Assembly (NCBI GenBank): GCA_001464035.1
Contig: LNEC01000019.1
Location: forward strand, 186,001 to 250,000
Length of the DNA stretch: 64,000 bases
Direction: 5' to 3'
Origin: Bradyrhizobiaceae bacterium Ga0074131
GTDB lineage: Bacteria > Pseudomonadota > Alphaproteobacteria > Rhizobiales > Xanthobacteraceae
This document shows, piece by piece, positions 63,232-64,000 of this stretch. Within the stretch, counting starts at the first letter, position 1. Every line of letters begins with the position of its first letter. The notes beneath the pieces are model-generated. The model was not told where the DNA came from and searched no databases. It saw only the letters and a list, made by a program, of their open reading frames with translations. The position numbers were made by a program, and so were the translations under genes.

Positions 63232-64000
63232 CTACAGCGGCAGTTCCGGCTCGCGCCGCGCGTTGCGTTTTGCCGTGGTCGCCGAGGCCGACGCCGTTGA
63301 TCTGACGAAACTCCAGCGGATCGAAGGGGCGTGCCGCGAATCCTGCCGGATCACGATCTGGGCGGTGCGGCGGGGACCGTCATTTCCCGCCAGGAACACG
63401 CTGTCCTCCAGTTCGACCTTGTCGTCGAGCGCCTCGAAGGTCCAGACGTCGCGGTTCGGCAGCACCAGCATGACGCCGCGGCCGTCGGAAAGACGGCTCG
63501 CCTTGACCGCGGGATGCAGATGAAACCGCAGCGCGTAGTCGGTCTCGCTGCCCTTGATCCGGACTCCCGGCGCCGGCGACAGGGTATCTTCGCCGTCGAG
63601 CCTGGACCCGTCCTGCGCGACCATCAGAACCCGGCGGTGCACCACGCCGAACCGCGCCAGATATCCGTCATGCGAGGTCGTCAGCAGCACGCCGTTGGCG
63701 ACGACCTCGCGATAGTTTTCGACATTGGCCGGGCCGCTCACGACGGGCGCCCCCCGCAACAGCCGCTTCATCGCCGACAGCTCGACGAACTGGCAGGACG
63801 ACGTTTCATGAAAGGTCAAGGTCGAATGCGCCGGCGTGCCGCGCGCGAAGGCGCGCCAGTTGTCGCGGCCGGTCGAGGGCATGCCGCAGTTGATGACGAT
63901 CCGGCTCAGGCCCGACGACAATTCGAAGGACAGGCAGCCGGCATGGGCGTCGTGACTGACGGCCGGCGGCGGCGGCGGGCCGGTGTCCATGATGACCGTC
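63232..64000 (-). CDS. Heparinase II/III-like protein (N-terminal part outside window)
   Basis: The frame is open through the window end (T-V-I before the Met at 63990), so about 256 C-terminal residues are visible. Segments SRIVINCGMPSTGRDNWRA, HSTLTFHETSSCQFVE, then HDGYLARFGVVHRRVLMVAQ and LRFHLHPAVKASR are those of the Heparinase_II_III C-terminal beta domain found beside purH in related genomes. Role in polysaccharide breakdown is possible, not shown. Confidence 0.85.
   Translation of the reverse strand, partial: TVIMDTGPPPPPAVSHDAHAGCLSFELSSGLSRIVINCGMPSTGRDNWRAFARGTPAHSTLTFHETSSCQFVELSAMKRLLRGAPVVSGPANVENYREVVANGVLLTTSHDGYLARFGVVHRRVLMVAQDGSRLDGEDTLSPAPGVRIKGSETDYALRFHLHPAVKASRLSDGRGVMLVLPNRDVWTFEALDDKVELEDSVFLAGNDGPRRTAQIVIRQDSRHAPSIRWSFVRSTASASATTAKRNARREPELPL

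Overview
The window reads as chromosomal DNA of a high-GC alphaproteobacterium of the Bradyrhizobium / Rhodopseudomonas / Afipia group (Nitrobacteraceae). This is inferred from the gene order rho-mnmE-mnmG-rsmG-parA-parB, the parS sequence GTTTCACGTGAAAC, a CenR/OtpR-type regulator followed by a cyclic-nucleotide-binding-domain gene, two glnK-amtB units in tandem, and short palindromic repeats of a kind I associate with these genomes. No search could be run; names rest on recognised motifs and remembered family sequences.

Layout. 1-7.5 kb: 3' part of rho, then the tRNA-modification, 16S rRNA methylation and chromosome-partition cluster with four parS sites. parB is split by a frameshifting deletion. 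7.5-11.7 kb: leuS-lptE-holA on the minus strand. 11.8-17.1 kb: membrane diguanylate cyclase, yggS-type PLP protein, a FAH-family hydratase, an L,D-transpeptidase-like protein, and the cenR pair. 17.1-22.7 kb: xthA, a LolA-like carrier, ftsK and a class I/II aminotransferase. 22.8-27.5 kb: an orphan AbrB-type antitoxin and a three-gene CoA-acid operon (NDP-forming acyl-CoA synthetase, CaiB CoA-transferase, HpcH/CitE lyase). 27.8-31.6 kb: two glnK-amtB ammonium modules. 31.9-39.5 kb: GYF-domain membrane protein, TesB, a UbiH-type hydroxylase, a TetR regulator with two operator-like palindromes, a Rox-like aromatic monooxygenase, two DUF1801 genes, and an arsR gene that has lost its own 3' end by fusion to the tail of an AHSA1/SRPBCC gene. 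39.8-40.7 kb: a methionine-rich exported peptide and gene debris (a LON-domain copy and the end of a baeRF-like protein). 40.7-44.1 kb: the intact LON-domain protein, a YbbN-type thioredoxin, tRNA-Gly(GCC), a single-domain response regulator and an epimerase-like protein.

44.3-51.9 kb is the most unusual part. A perfect FNR/FixK box lies in front of three closely spaced genes for exported cysteine-rich proteins (131, 472 and 1134 residues). The largest joins a propeller-like N-terminal half to about 550 residues with roughly 60 cysteines, many as Cys-Cys pairs, and an Arg-Pro-rich repeat tail. The next genes on the same strand encode a sorbosone-dehydrogenase-like (PQQ-type) exported enzyme and a two-haem cytochrome c4-like protein. 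I infer an oxygen-regulated, disulfide- or metal-rich extracytoplasmic system; its function is unknown to me.

52-64 kb is metabolic accessory DNA (PanE-like reductase, DsbA-fold isomerase, DUF2239, GST, serine hydrolase, SDR, gamma-glutamyltranspeptidase, MFS), then purH and the 3' part of a heparinase II/III-like gene, with a higBA toxin-antitoxin pair and its likely operator between them.
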